Source: a bacterium
GTDB taxonomy: Bacteria > Bacteroidota > Ignavibacteria > Kapaibacteriales > Kapaibacteriaceae
Assembly (NCBI GenBank): GCA_024711065.1
Contig: JANJTN010000130.1
Span: 1-38,406 of the forward strand
Length of the DNA: 38,406 nucleotides
Reading direction: 5' to 3'
The translations under genes were made by a program, and so were the position numbers. The notes below the pieces were generated by a model. It did not search any database and was not told the DNA's origin. It saw nothing but the letters and a program-made list of their open reading frames with translations. Positions 16,701-24,585 of the stretch are shown piece by piece. The first letter of the stretch is position 1, and each line of letters starts with the position of its first letter.

Positions 16701-18255
16701 AGGTGATGCCGTCGTAACGATGCAGATCCCGATCTCCAACACCAACTACCAGGATGTGACCAACCCGACAACGGGTAACACGAATGGTACGCATGATGTG
16801 GTGATCACGGACATCCGCATTGTGGGCGCCGCGAACAACTTCACGATCCTGAATGCACCGTCGCCGGCAGCGCCTTGGCGCCTGAGTGGTGGTGAGTCTC
16901 GCGACCTCGATGTGTCGTTCAACCCGAATGCTTCGGGCTCCTACACGGCTCAGTATGAGATCGTTACCCGTCCTGCCGACATGACCAACGGTGCTGCACC
17001 GTATACCCCAGTGTATACGCTGACAGCTGAAGTGGTTGGTGGCGACTACACGGTTACCGACGCATATATCGAGCAGTATGTGTACAACGCTGCAGAGCTG
17101 CAGGTCGTGGTTCGCCACACCGAAGCTCAAGCTCGTACGTACACCATCAGCTTGCCGCAAGGTCCGGATGCTTCGCGCTTCACAGTTGTAGAGCCGGCCA
17201 ATGGTCAGCTCACGGTCAACCCGGGTCAGGATGGCATCGTTCGTGTTCAGTTCATTCCTGACTTCGTTACCAAGATGCGCGCCGGTCAGACCATGGCTAC
17301 GCTTACGCAGAAAGGTGCCGGCTCGGCGATCAACTGGCGTGGCTCGAACTTCTCGGCTACGATCGACATTACCGACGATCTGAACCAGGAAGTCAAGACG
17401 GCTACGGTCAGCGGCGATGGCTTGTTCCTCGAGACCACCAACTTTGTTGGCGAATTCAACGAAGATGGTGCCCGTAAGACGTCGTACCGCGTCAAAGTTG
17501 GCGAGTCGGTGAACGTGGCTGTCAGCCTGGCTGCAGATCCTGAGTCACTGGACAACGCACAGATCAATGAAATGCGTGTACGTATGTCGTGGGATCCGGC
17601 CCTGGTCCGCCCACGTATGAACAAGGAAGACATCATCCTGAATGGTACGCTGGCCGAAGGTTGGACGATCCTGAAGGTTGAGCCGTTCACGCCGGCTGGC
17701 TCGAATGTGCCGAACTCTATGGAGATCGACCTGGCAGGTCCGACGCCGCTCGTGAATGATGGCGAAACGCCGTTCTTCCTGGTCACCTTCGACTCGTTCC
17801 TCGGAACGGGTTCGGATCAGACGAACCTCTTCCGTACCCCGGTATCGATCTATTCGTACACGGTGGACTTCGATGGTTCGGATGTTCAAGGTGTGAGCAA
17901 GGCTTACGTCCTCTTCCGCGACATCAACGGCGAGATCGAGATCGATCCGGATTGTGCCAAGTCTCTGCGCCTTGTGAGCATCAGCTCCACGCAGTTCTCG
18001 GTCAAGCCGGCAACGCCGAACCCGGTCACGGGTCCTGCTACGATCAACTACTCGATCGGTCTCGACGGCCGCACGCGCATCGTCCTGTACAACAACATGG
18101 GTCAGCGTGTGATGGATCTGATCGACCAGAATCAGAGCCGCGGCGAGTACCAACTGTCGCTCGATCTTACCACGGTCCCGGCTGGCACGTACTACTACCG
18201 CGTGATCTCCGGTCCGTTCGTCAGCGAGCCTCAGGTGATCACGGTCGTGCACTAA
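13756..18255 (+). CDS. giant secreted surface protein (about 1499 aa): IgGFc-binding-like N-terminus, HYDIN-like repeats, cohesin-like segment, T9SS type A C-terminal domain
   Basis: Signal peptide MSFVPNIFRGMVATLVLLAMTAGAAVAQ; FGTIPFNTEVCKTVTFTNLRTDAPVTV...; KPATPNPVTGPATINYSIGLDGRTRIVLYNNMGQRVMDL...PAGTYYYRVISG. AGGAG precedes the ATG. Confidence 0.85.
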   Translation: MSFVPNIFRGMVATLVLLAMTAGAAVAQDVTEKRGTMGLMEGRQYLVAFPQVWASPTEKPLPNPMVLFISSRSKAKVKITTPSAINSAAGINREYTIQPNEVLRVPISTAYMNEESEARNGFGISVTADKPISVSTYQAWMGNGELARNLPIEAWGRNYYTMNFYQDRYGSSSQGYKYRPAQILIIAAKDNTVVSYTPTFDTEGGRDQPSVRKGQTGLVTLEKGETFLIKAKIDEPYNKEFTTDLSGTWIRSSRPVGVISGHTKVAIMRYPDVLPPTGMFAAEAHFVRNNVHDAMLPFEMAGTEFVTVPAQYTPTRVTGQASVEFGIDDDRGDVIRFVALEDNTTLTAMREDGSDFKNIKKLNRGETWLETSVEKATFWKADKPILMGHYGKSYAKILPPAAASKNGDATQGHPTVESGMPMLQYVPSTDRYVNYAVFHSPEGMDNFFNIVFKPEEVAKIKVDGRSLSSAFGGSMRMLAGTPYAFIRTPIGAGDHVVESETEDVKWMGWTYGSLDGLQQGRAYGTPVAVDLAIPCDDSLAVVETLLCGDVDAEGKILPEDSECGSIFTVYAESLDNYELIVDEKFDSGDKKVKFNVNVLDKTKDAMAVVRVVTRSGKFIEKTYTYIADKIDWDPKKVDFGTIPFNTEVCKTVTFTNLRTDAPVTVKQLTAKYFPGNFRFTPNNFIIDPGASFTVQVCAVTNDTKEKVDTIIAELECFDQLTAELRVRSEAPIIYVEDQTWVNIPASSPGIRKPVQIINSSDVDLIITGYDKTLLNATSRYFKNPENLDNVLPLTLPGGARHTFHVTYSPEGESGVQHRMDVPFYSNAVEVDSIAVLIGNGVDVEIYAAAEPWNVRVLDNVQTAQGITSYPQQVTFENNGDLGVEFSQPIIRGADAANFRIVDNGNVGTFPITLLKSGPSSKYINIEFVPTEQPNRGAERSNYEAELVFPNNSIVPEYVVDLSGIAWQPQVKGADQNFGVFNQGDAVVTMQIPISNTNYQDVTNPTTGNTNGTHDVVITDIRIVGAANNFTILNAPSPAAPWRLSGGESRDLDVSFNPNASGSYTAQYEIVTRPADMTNGAAPYTPVYTLTAEVVGGDYTVTDAYIEQYVYNAAELQVVVRHTEAQARTYTISLPQGPDASRFTVVEPANGQLTVNPGQDGIVRVQFIPDFVTKMRAGQTMATLTQKGAGSAINWRGSNFSATIDITDDLNQEVKTATVSGDGLFLETTNFVGEFNEDGARKTSYRVKVGESVNVAVSLAADPESLDNAQINEMRVRMSWDPALVRPRMNKEDIILNGTLAEGWTILKVEPFTPAGSNVPNSMEIDLAGPTPLVNDGETPFFLVTFDSFLGTGSDQTNLFRTPVSIYSYTVDFDGSDVQGVSKAYVLFRDINGEIEIDPDCAKSLRLVSISSTQFSVKPATPNPVTGPATINYSIGLDGRTRIVLYNNMGQRVMDLIDQNQSRGEYQLSLDLTTVPAGTYYYRVISGPFVSEPQVITVVH

Positions 18256-18286
18256 GCGCAGACCGTAGATCCTGATACGGAACTTT

Positions 18287-18322
18287 CAAGCCCCCTTCTG
18301 GCGTATGCCGGAAGGGGGCTTG
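18287..18322. terminator. terminator-like long hairpin, both arms containing the AGGGGGCT octamer
   Basis: CAAGCCCCCTTCTGGC-GTAT-GCCGGAAGGGGGCTTG, 16-bp stem with one G.U pair, 31 nt after the 18255 stop. No strong U-tract. Confidence 0.7.
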
Positions 18323-18364
18323 GTCTTGATGTCCTCGCAGTGTGCCATTCTCGAAGTTGTGAGT

Positions 18365-19888
18365 ATGCGTATTACCCTTTGTACCGTCTTCGCCTTCCTG
18401 GTCATAGGAGGATTACATCTTGTCCGTGCTCAAGGAGATATCCCTTGGACCCCGGTGGTCGATACCGGGCTTGTGCGGACGACGATCACGGTTCCTCCGC
18501 AGTTCGCCGGTTTAGGACTCGACCCACAACGTCACGTGGTCTTTATTCCACGTGGGTGGACGGCGCACGTGTACTTTGCCGGCTCTGCATTGGATAAACC
18601 GCGCTTCCTTGACTGGGGGCCGGACAGCGTGTTGTACGTGGCTGATATGGATCGCAATGCTGTCTATGCACTGCCGGATCTCGACGGCGATGGTGTTGCC
18701 GACGAGGCAGTGATCGCGGCGCGTACAACGGCAGTCTGTGGCGATGTCAAGTTCTACCGCGACACGATGTACACCGCAGCCGAGGCAGGCGTGGTAAGGC
18801 GTTGGCGCTCGGCCGGTATAGGGTACAACTACGATCAGAGTACGATCGTGGTCAACAAAACGCAACAGCCGGATCAAACCGGTGGTAATCACCGGACGCG
18901 GACCGTGGTATTGGACTCCGTACACGGAAAGCTCTATCTGAGTGTTGGTTCAAGGGGCAATGCCGATCGTGAGCCTACCAGAGCGGTGATCGAAGAGTAC
19001 GCCTGGGATGGTAGTGATCGCACGGTTTACGCTCGGGGTGTGCGCAATGCCGTAGGGATGACGCTCCATCCACGGACCGGTGTTCTCTGGGCCAACAATA
19101 ACGGGAGCGATCTGCAGGGAGACAACATCCCACCGGAATGGATCGACATTGTCCGACCGAACGGGTTCTACGGCTATCCGATAGCCTATCATCAGCAGAA
19201 CTGGTTCAACTTCTCCGCTCCTGGCTATAGCGATCTTCTTCCGATCACGGCCAGTGACAGTTCCGATGTGAACGCCATGGTGCCGCCAGCCGCCCTCGTC
19301 TGGGCGCATTGCGCACCCATGGAACTCGAATGGAGTCATCCCGGCATGCCCGACCGTTGGAAGAATGGTCTCTTCGTGGTCCTGCGCGGATCCTGGAATC
19401 GATCACCCGTTAGTGGTGCCAAGGTCGTATTCCTGGAGTTTGATAGCGATCAGGATACCATCGCCAATGCTGTCCACGAGTTCTGCACTGGCTTTATCAT
19501 CGACTCCAATCGTGTGGATACCCGATGGGCACGGCCCGTTGGAATGGCCTTGGCTGCAGACGGAAGCGTCTATATCAGCAGCGACGACCTGCATGCGTTC
19601 ATCCTGAAGCTTACCCCACCAACGCCCGTTTCGGTGGATGAAGGATCTGTTGGTTACATCGATCTCCATGCAGTGCCGAACCCGGCAGACGACCATGTAA
19701 CGATCACAGCGCCAGTGTCAAGCGGTACCGTAGAAGTGATCGATGGTCAGGGTAGGGTAATGTTGCAAGGGGCTCTCCAGGATCACGCCGCAACGATACC
19801 CACCTCGTCGCTGCCCACAGGCGTGTATCACGCCGTGGTTCGAGCCTCTTCGACCGTTGGGCAAGCCACCTTCAGGGTCGTTCGATAG
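18365..19888 (+). CDS. secreted PQQ-type sugar dehydrogenase/sorbosone dehydrogenase-like beta-propeller with T9SS C-terminal domain
   Basis: VYFAGSALDKPRFLDWGPDSVLYVADMDRNAVYALPDLDGDGVADEAVI, LYLSVGSRGNADRE, RGVRNAVGMTLHPRTGVLWANNNGSD; tail LHAVPNPADDHVTITAP...LPTGVYHAVVR. Confidence 0.85.
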   Translation: MRITLCTVFAFLVIGGLHLVRAQGDIPWTPVVDTGLVRTTITVPPQFAGLGLDPQRHVVFIPRGWTAHVYFAGSALDKPRFLDWGPDSVLYVADMDRNAVYALPDLDGDGVADEAVIAARTTAVCGDVKFYRDTMYTAAEAGVVRRWRSAGIGYNYDQSTIVVNKTQQPDQTGGNHRTRTVVLDSVHGKLYLSVGSRGNADREPTRAVIEEYAWDGSDRTVYARGVRNAVGMTLHPRTGVLWANNNGSDLQGDNIPPEWIDIVRPNGFYGYPIAYHQQNWFNFSAPGYSDLLPITASDSSDVNAMVPPAALVWAHCAPMELEWSHPGMPDRWKNGLFVVLRGSWNRSPVSGAKVVFLEFDSDQDTIANAVHEFCTGFIIDSNRVDTRWARPVGMALAADGSVYISSDDLHAFILKLTPPTPVSVDEGSVGYIDLHAVPNPADDHVTITAPVSSGTVEVIDGQGRVMLQGALQDHAATIPTSSLPTGVYHAVVRASSTVGQATFRVVR

Positions 19889-21116
19889 CGATCGAGCTAT
19901 GAACCTTCTCGGCATACTGATCGGCACTTCCGCTCCGCTCCTGCAACCACTCTGCGGCTAACAGGGAAATGGCAGCTCGACGCTGATCGTTCAGGACCGC
20001 GTTGTGGACCCACGCATGCAGTTCGGCTGCCGTGGACACTGTGGTCAGGATACCACGAACTTCCAGAGAACGCGCATCTGAAGAGCGGCTGATGCCCGGT
20101 CCGGAGGCGATCGGGATGCCGAGTGCTGCCGGTTCCGTGGTGCTGTGCACACCAGCGCCGAAGCCCCCTCCCACAAACGCTGCTGTTGCTACGCGGTAGA
20201 GTTCAACCAGGATGCCCATACGGTCAACCACGATCGGATCTTCGCAGGGGCCGACGACCGCGGACAAGGGCACCGCTGAGAACAGTGTGCAGGACTGTGC
20301 GATCGACTCCGGAGTGAATTGGTGGGGTACAACGAACAGCTGGAGGCGCTGTCGTAGACCAGTCGTATACACTTCACCCCACAAGCGCTCATCGGCCGGC
20401 CAGGAACTTCCGATCACCACTACCGGCCTCGACGTACGCAGGTACTCGAAATGATCTGGTGTCGCGGCTAGGCGATCCCGCACGCGATCCACTCTGGTGT
20501 CCGGCAGCACCGCAACGGAGAGGCTTGGCTCCATCCGATGCAGGCGTTCGGCATCGTGATCCGTAACTGATGTGACGGATGAGAGCCGGCGGTACGAGTC
20601 GGCTACCCAATGATGCAAGACAGGAAGTGTTGCCGACGAAGGGACCGTGGCATTCACCAAGACGATCGGCACGCAGGCACGGTCGAGTTCCACGATCATG
20701 TTGCGCCAGAGGTCATAGCGATCGATCACACATACGGAAGGTTGGATCGATCGCACAAGTCGACGCATGGTCGATCTCCGATCCAACGGTAGCAGAAATG
20801 CGCAGTCCACGTTCGGCATGCGACGTGCATGGTTGATGCCGGATAACGACGTGATGCTAACCACCACCACCAGGTCGGGAATCCGGCGCTGCAGGCGATC
20901 GATGATCGGCATGGCCTGCTCAAATTCACCCATGCTGGCAGCATGGAACCAGATGCGAGTACCAGGTGGAAGTTCGCCGACGCTAGTCTGCCATTGCTGT
21001 TGCTCTACATGCCAACGTCGCCACGTGTCCGAGAACAAGCCGAGAAACCAAGCGGTGGCTCTCGCCAGGGGAACAGCGACGGTAGAGTAGACGAGGTCGA
21101 TCAGACCAACGAGCAT
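19872..21116 (-). CDS. kdtA: 3-deoxy-D-manno-octulosonic acid (Kdo) transferase
   Basis: WFHAASMGEFEQAMPIIDRL, VVIGSSWPADERLWGEVY, VATAAFVGGGFGAGVHSTTEPAALGIPIASGP. Start taken at MLVGLIDLVYS, 7 bp after the upstream enoyl-CoA hydratase. Confidence 0.9.
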   Translation of the reverse strand: MLVGLIDLVYSTVAVPLARATAWFLGLFSDTWRRWHVEQQQWQTSVGELPPGTRIWFHAASMGEFEQAMPIIDRLQRRIPDLVVVVSITSLSGINHARRMPNVDCAFLLPLDRRSTMRRLVRSIQPSVCVIDRYDLWRNMIVELDRACVPIVLVNATVPSSATLPVLHHWVADSYRRLSSVTSVTDHDAERLHRMEPSLSVAVLPDTRVDRVRDRLAATPDHFEYLRTSRPVVVIGSSWPADERLWGEVYTTGLRQRLQLFVVPHQFTPESIAQSCTLFSAVPLSAVVGPCEDPIVVDRMGILVELYRVATAAFVGGGFGAGVHSTTEPAALGIPIASGPGISRSSDARSLEVRGILTTVSTAAELHAWVHNAVLNDQRRAAISLLAAEWLQERSGSADQYAEKVHSSIAIERP

Positions 21117-21123
21117 TGCCGGC

Positions 21124-21903
21124 TCAACGTCCCGACCACGAGGCGGTCCGTTTTTCGAGGAAGGCCTGTGTGCCTTCCTTGAAATCCGCTGTCCCGCACG
21201 TACGACCAAAGATGCTGGCCTCCATGTACAAGCCCTCGAGTCCAGACACATCACCGGCGGCTTGCACGGCCTCCAGGCAGGCGTACAAGGCTAGTGGAGC
21301 CTTGGCTGCGAGGGCTTCGGCGAAGGCCACCGACTGTGCCACCAACTCTTCCGGTGCATAGAGTCGGTTGACCAGACCCAGTCGGTGTGCTTGTGTTGCA
21401 TCGATCATGTCGCCCGACAAGACGAGTTCATAGGCCTTTGCCATGCCCACCAGACGTGGCAGCCGCTGGGTACCACCATATCCGGGGATGATCCCCAGGT
21501 TGATCTCCGGCTGCCCAAAGCGAGCCGTAGTCGAGGCAAAGCGCATGTGGCAGGCCATGGCTAGCTCGCATCCGCCGCCAAGCGCGAAACCGTTCACGGC
21601 TGCGATCACTGGTTTACCCAGACGTTCGATCAGATTGAACACGCGCTGGCCCCGCTCGGCGAACCGTTTGCCCGACGGGGCGTCTTGTTCATGTAGCTCG
21701 GAAATGTCGGCACCGGCGGCAAAGGCCTTGGGTCCGGCACCCGTGATCACAACGGTGCGGACGTCGGCGTCGGACGCCAGGCTGGTGAATGCGTCGTCCA
21801 GGGCATCTAGCACTTCAGCATTCAGGGCATTCAGCTTGTCCGGGCGGTTCAGGGTTACCACGGCGATGCCGTTGGAACGTTCCAGGGTGATCACAGTAGA
21901 CAT
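21124..21903 (-). CDS. enoyl-CoA hydratase/isomerase family protein
   Basis: VVTLNRPDKLNALN, KAFAAGADISEL, AAVNGFALGGGCELAMACHMRFASTTARFGQPEINLGIIPGYGGTQRLPRLVG. Confidence 0.95.
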   Translation of the reverse strand: MSTVITLERSNGIAVVTLNRPDKLNALNAEVLDALDDAFTSLASDADVRTVVITGAGPKAFAAGADISELHEQDAPSGKRFAERGQRVFNLIERLGKPVIAAVNGFALGGGCELAMACHMRFASTTARFGQPEINLGIIPGYGGTQRLPRLVGMAKAYELVLSGDMIDATQAHRLGLVNRLYAPEELVAQSVAFAEALAAKAPLALYACLEAVQAAGDVSGLEGLYMEASIFGRTCGTADFKEGTQAFLEKRTASWSGR

Positions 21904-21938
21904 ATCGATCCGTTCGTTGCAGGTGAAATCAGTGGGGG

Positions 21939-21946
21939 CAAAGCTA
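21939..21946 (-). promoter_or_regulatory. TAnnTTTG promoter element (TAGCTTTG) upstream of the enoyl-CoA hydratase
   Basis: Exact match to the Bacteroidota -7 consensus in the correct orientation, 36 nt from the ATG. Confidence 0.5.
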
Positions 21947-22009
21947 CGAACCCCCTTGGTTCGTTATGCCTGTGGATTACTCGGGTTGCCGCCTCAGCGC
22001 GCTGCGTGT

Positions 22010-23377
22010 ATGTTCGAGTTCGTGGATCATCGTTGCTCACCGATCTTGCCCCTTCGGATCATCCTGCTTGGCTGCATGATGCTGGTAGCCGTTTCAGGTC
22101 TGCAGGGGGCGAACACGCCCGTAAAACGCCTGATCGTTCAGCAGGAACGCGAGATCGCCCCGGGAGTTCGCTATGCCGAATACAAGACCAACGGGCGGCG
22201 TCCTGCGGTCGTGCATGTGGTCACGCTGGATCGTACGATCGCCGGGAATGCCATTCGCGTGGTCAAGGGGAAAGACCACGCGTCGAGCCGCGAAATGATC
22301 AAGGCCATGTCCGACCGGTATGGTCGGGAGCGTGGCGATGCGGTGTTGGCATTGGTGAACGCCAACTTCTGGGCCTCCGTGCGGAATAACCCCATCGGAC
22401 CCTGCGTGATCGATGGTGAAGTGATCGAGATGGCACCGTACAAGGGTTGGTCGAGCGCCTGGTTCGATGTGCGCAACCGGATCTATATCGACACCTTCAA
22501 GATCCAGGCCGTAGCGTCCTGGGGGCGAACACGCATCAGCATCGGCAGTGCCAACCGTCGGATGGACTCTCTCGGCGTGGTCTTGTATAACCGCTTTGCC
22601 GGGGAGACCGTACCGTATGTCACACCCGACCAGGTAGAGTGGTTGTTCAACGAGGCGATGAAGGACACGTCCTTCCTGAGCGACGATTCCACGGAGGTCG
22701 AACTGTCTCAGGCCGTAATGCGCCAGGAGCTGGCCAAGGCCCAGATCGAGAACTCACGGGAGTATCCCACCATCAAGATCCGCATGCGGTACCTGCGATC
22801 ACCCGGCGTGAATGTGCCTACGCCATGCCGCGTGATCGGGATCGACACCGGCAAGGTGCAGATGCCCTTGCGTGGATGCATCCTGAGCATCCCGCGTGGT
22901 GCTCTGGCGGGCCCCCTTCCATCCGTTGGAGACACTGTGATGCTGGAGGTGGGCACCAATCTGCATTCGGAGACGCGGTTCATGAATGCGGTCTGTGGCA
23001 CACCGCGGATCGTTCGGGACGGCAAGGCCAAACAGGAGGCTGCACAGGAAGGGGTCACCGGGAGGCGCTTCATCCGCAAGAATCTGGCACGAACGGCGAT
23101 CGGGACCGATCGTACCGGCAACAAGCTGATCATGGTGGCAGTGGAGCCACCGTTGCGAGGAGGGACCGATGGGTTGACGCTGGATCAGCTGGCCAGCGTG
23201 ATGCAGCTCCTGGGCGCTCATCATGCCATGAATCTGGATGGCGGCGGGTCTACCGGCATGGTGGTGGAAGGCGACCACGTGTTCTACGAACCCGATCCCG
23301 ACACTCGGCCAGTATCCGTTGGCCTTGCCATCGTGCGACTCACGCACATTCTGCGGAGCCGTCAGTACATCAAGTAG
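22010..23377 (+). CDS. phosphodiester glycosidase family protein (NAGPA-like)
   Basis: Signal-like N-terminus; ALVNANFWASVRNNPIGPCVIDGEVI; C-terminal HHAMNLDGGGSTGMVVEG motif. Confidence 0.88.
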   Translation: MFEFVDHRCSPILPLRIILLGCMMLVAVSGLQGANTPVKRLIVQQEREIAPGVRYAEYKTNGRRPAVVHVVTLDRTIAGNAIRVVKGKDHASSREMIKAMSDRYGRERGDAVLALVNANFWASVRNNPIGPCVIDGEVIEMAPYKGWSSAWFDVRNRIYIDTFKIQAVASWGRTRISIGSANRRMDSLGVVLYNRFAGETVPYVTPDQVEWLFNEAMKDTSFLSDDSTEVELSQAVMRQELAKAQIENSREYPTIKIRMRYLRSPGVNVPTPCRVIGIDTGKVQMPLRGCILSIPRGALAGPLPSVGDTVMLEVGTNLHSETRFMNAVCGTPRIVRDGKAKQEAAQEGVTGRRFIRKNLARTAIGTDRTGNKLIMVAVEPPLRGGTDGLTLDQLASVMQLLGAHHAMNLDGGGSTGMVVEGDHVFYEPDPDTRPVSVGLAIVRLTHILRSRQYIK

Positions 23378-24585
23378 GGGAGTCGGCGCAGCTCGAACTC
23401 CCGAAGTCCCTGCCGGCACAACGGCTCGATCGCCGACCAGCGATCACCGCGGTACAAGGCCTCGATGATCCGCTCGGTCCCTGAGGTCTTCACGAACATC
23501 TGTCCTCGATTGGAGGTGCGTACCTCCGGCGTGAGCACGGCCGGAAAGCGATCGCGCAGATGCACGATCAAGGCCATGGCGGCATGAAAGGGTTTGAACG
23601 TGGTATCGCGCTTGAAGGCCAGATGATATCCCTGACACTCTTCCTTGGCGAACTTGCCCGCAATGGGCAGGAAGTGACCACGCCGGGCGATCACGCCATA
23701 CGTGCGCAGGAGGGCAACCAGTTCCGGATCTTCCGGGAAGGTTGGTGCGCCGATCATGGTGAAGGGGGCTGAGGTGCCGATCCCGATGCTGGCAAGGCCC
23801 AGCTCGCCGCACAGTCCCGTAACGGCATAACCGCGAGCTGCATCGGCCGAGGGAATGTTGGGCGACGTGGGATACCAATCCAGGCCGGTCTGCTCCCACG
23901 ACATGGTTCGCTTCCACCCCGTGCATTCGATCACCTGCAATGCGCAGCGCCGCGTACGGTCGCCACCCGAGAGCCAGTCCTCACCATTGGCCATGTTGGC
24001 CAGTTCACCCATGGTAAGGCCATGGATGTATGGCACCGGAAGCCTGGCAACAAAGCTTTTGATCTGCGGGTCCGGCAGCGCGCCGTCTACCACCACGCCT
24101 CCAAGAGGATTGGGGCGGTCCAGGATCATCAGCGGTACCTGATACTCGCCGCAGGCATCCATCACCTCGGCCATGGTGCTGATGTAGGTGTACGAACGGG
24201 AGCCGATGTCCTGCAGGTCCAGCACCACCAGGTCGGCATCGGTGATCATCGCTGCCGATGGACGCCGAAGAGCGCCATAAAGGGAAAGCACAGGCGTACC
24301 CATCACCGTGTCGTCGTCCACGTGGGCTCCGGCTCGGACCACGCCATAGTATCCGTGCTCGGGAGCCAGCAGACGCAGGACCGTTACATCACGTCGACGC
24401 AGGAACTCCTCTGCTGTGCTGCGCCCTGTAGAGGCTCTGGCGGCAGCATGCGTGACCAGCACCACCTTTAGCCCCCTCACATCGCGGAATTGGCGATCGA
24501 TCAACACGTCGATGCCGGTACGCACCGCGCCGGATGTCGACGAAGGACACAGCGTCAGCAACAGGCCGATCAACAGTACGATCAC
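23362..24585 (-). CDS. DUF1343/NamZ-like exo-beta-N-acetylmuramidase
   Basis: TGIDVLIDRQFRDVRGLKVVLVTHAAARASTGRS, LLAPEHGYYGVVRAG, VVLDLQDIGSRSYTYISTMAEVM, LDRPNPLGGVVVDG, GLDWYPTSPNIPS. Confidence 0.92.
   Translation of the reverse strand: MIVLLIGLLLTLCPSSTSGAVRTGIDVLIDRQFRDVRGLKVVLVTHAAARASTGRSTAEEFLRRRDVTVLRLLAPEHGYYGVVRAGAHVDDDTVMGTPVLSLYGALRRPSAAMITDADLVVLDLQDIGSRSYTYISTMAEVMDACGEYQVPLMILDRPNPLGGVVVDGALPDPQIKSFVARLPVPYIHGLTMGELANMANGEDWLSGGDRTRRCALQVIECTGWKRTMSWEQTGLDWYPTSPNIPSADAARGYAVTGLCGELGLASIGIGTSAPFTMIGAPTFPEDPELVALLRTYGVIARRGHFLPIAGKFAKEECQGYHLAFKRDTTFKPFHAAMALIVHLRDRFPAVLTPEVRTSNRGQMFVKTSGTERIIEALYRGDRWSAIEPLCRQGLREFELRRLPYLMY

Noticed and set aside
13966-17160. 1064-aa antisense ORF on the minus strand
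   Set aside because: Mirror of the strongly codon-biased surface-protein gene on the plus strand. The translation is low-quality (His/Arg/Asp/Val-rich, no domain), so it is a codon-bias artefact.
22106-22537. GGGGGCGAACACG occurs twice (about 22106 and 22525)
   Set aside because: Only two copies, different proteins' codons around them, no wider repeat. Probably chance, or a relaxed variant of the octamer core.
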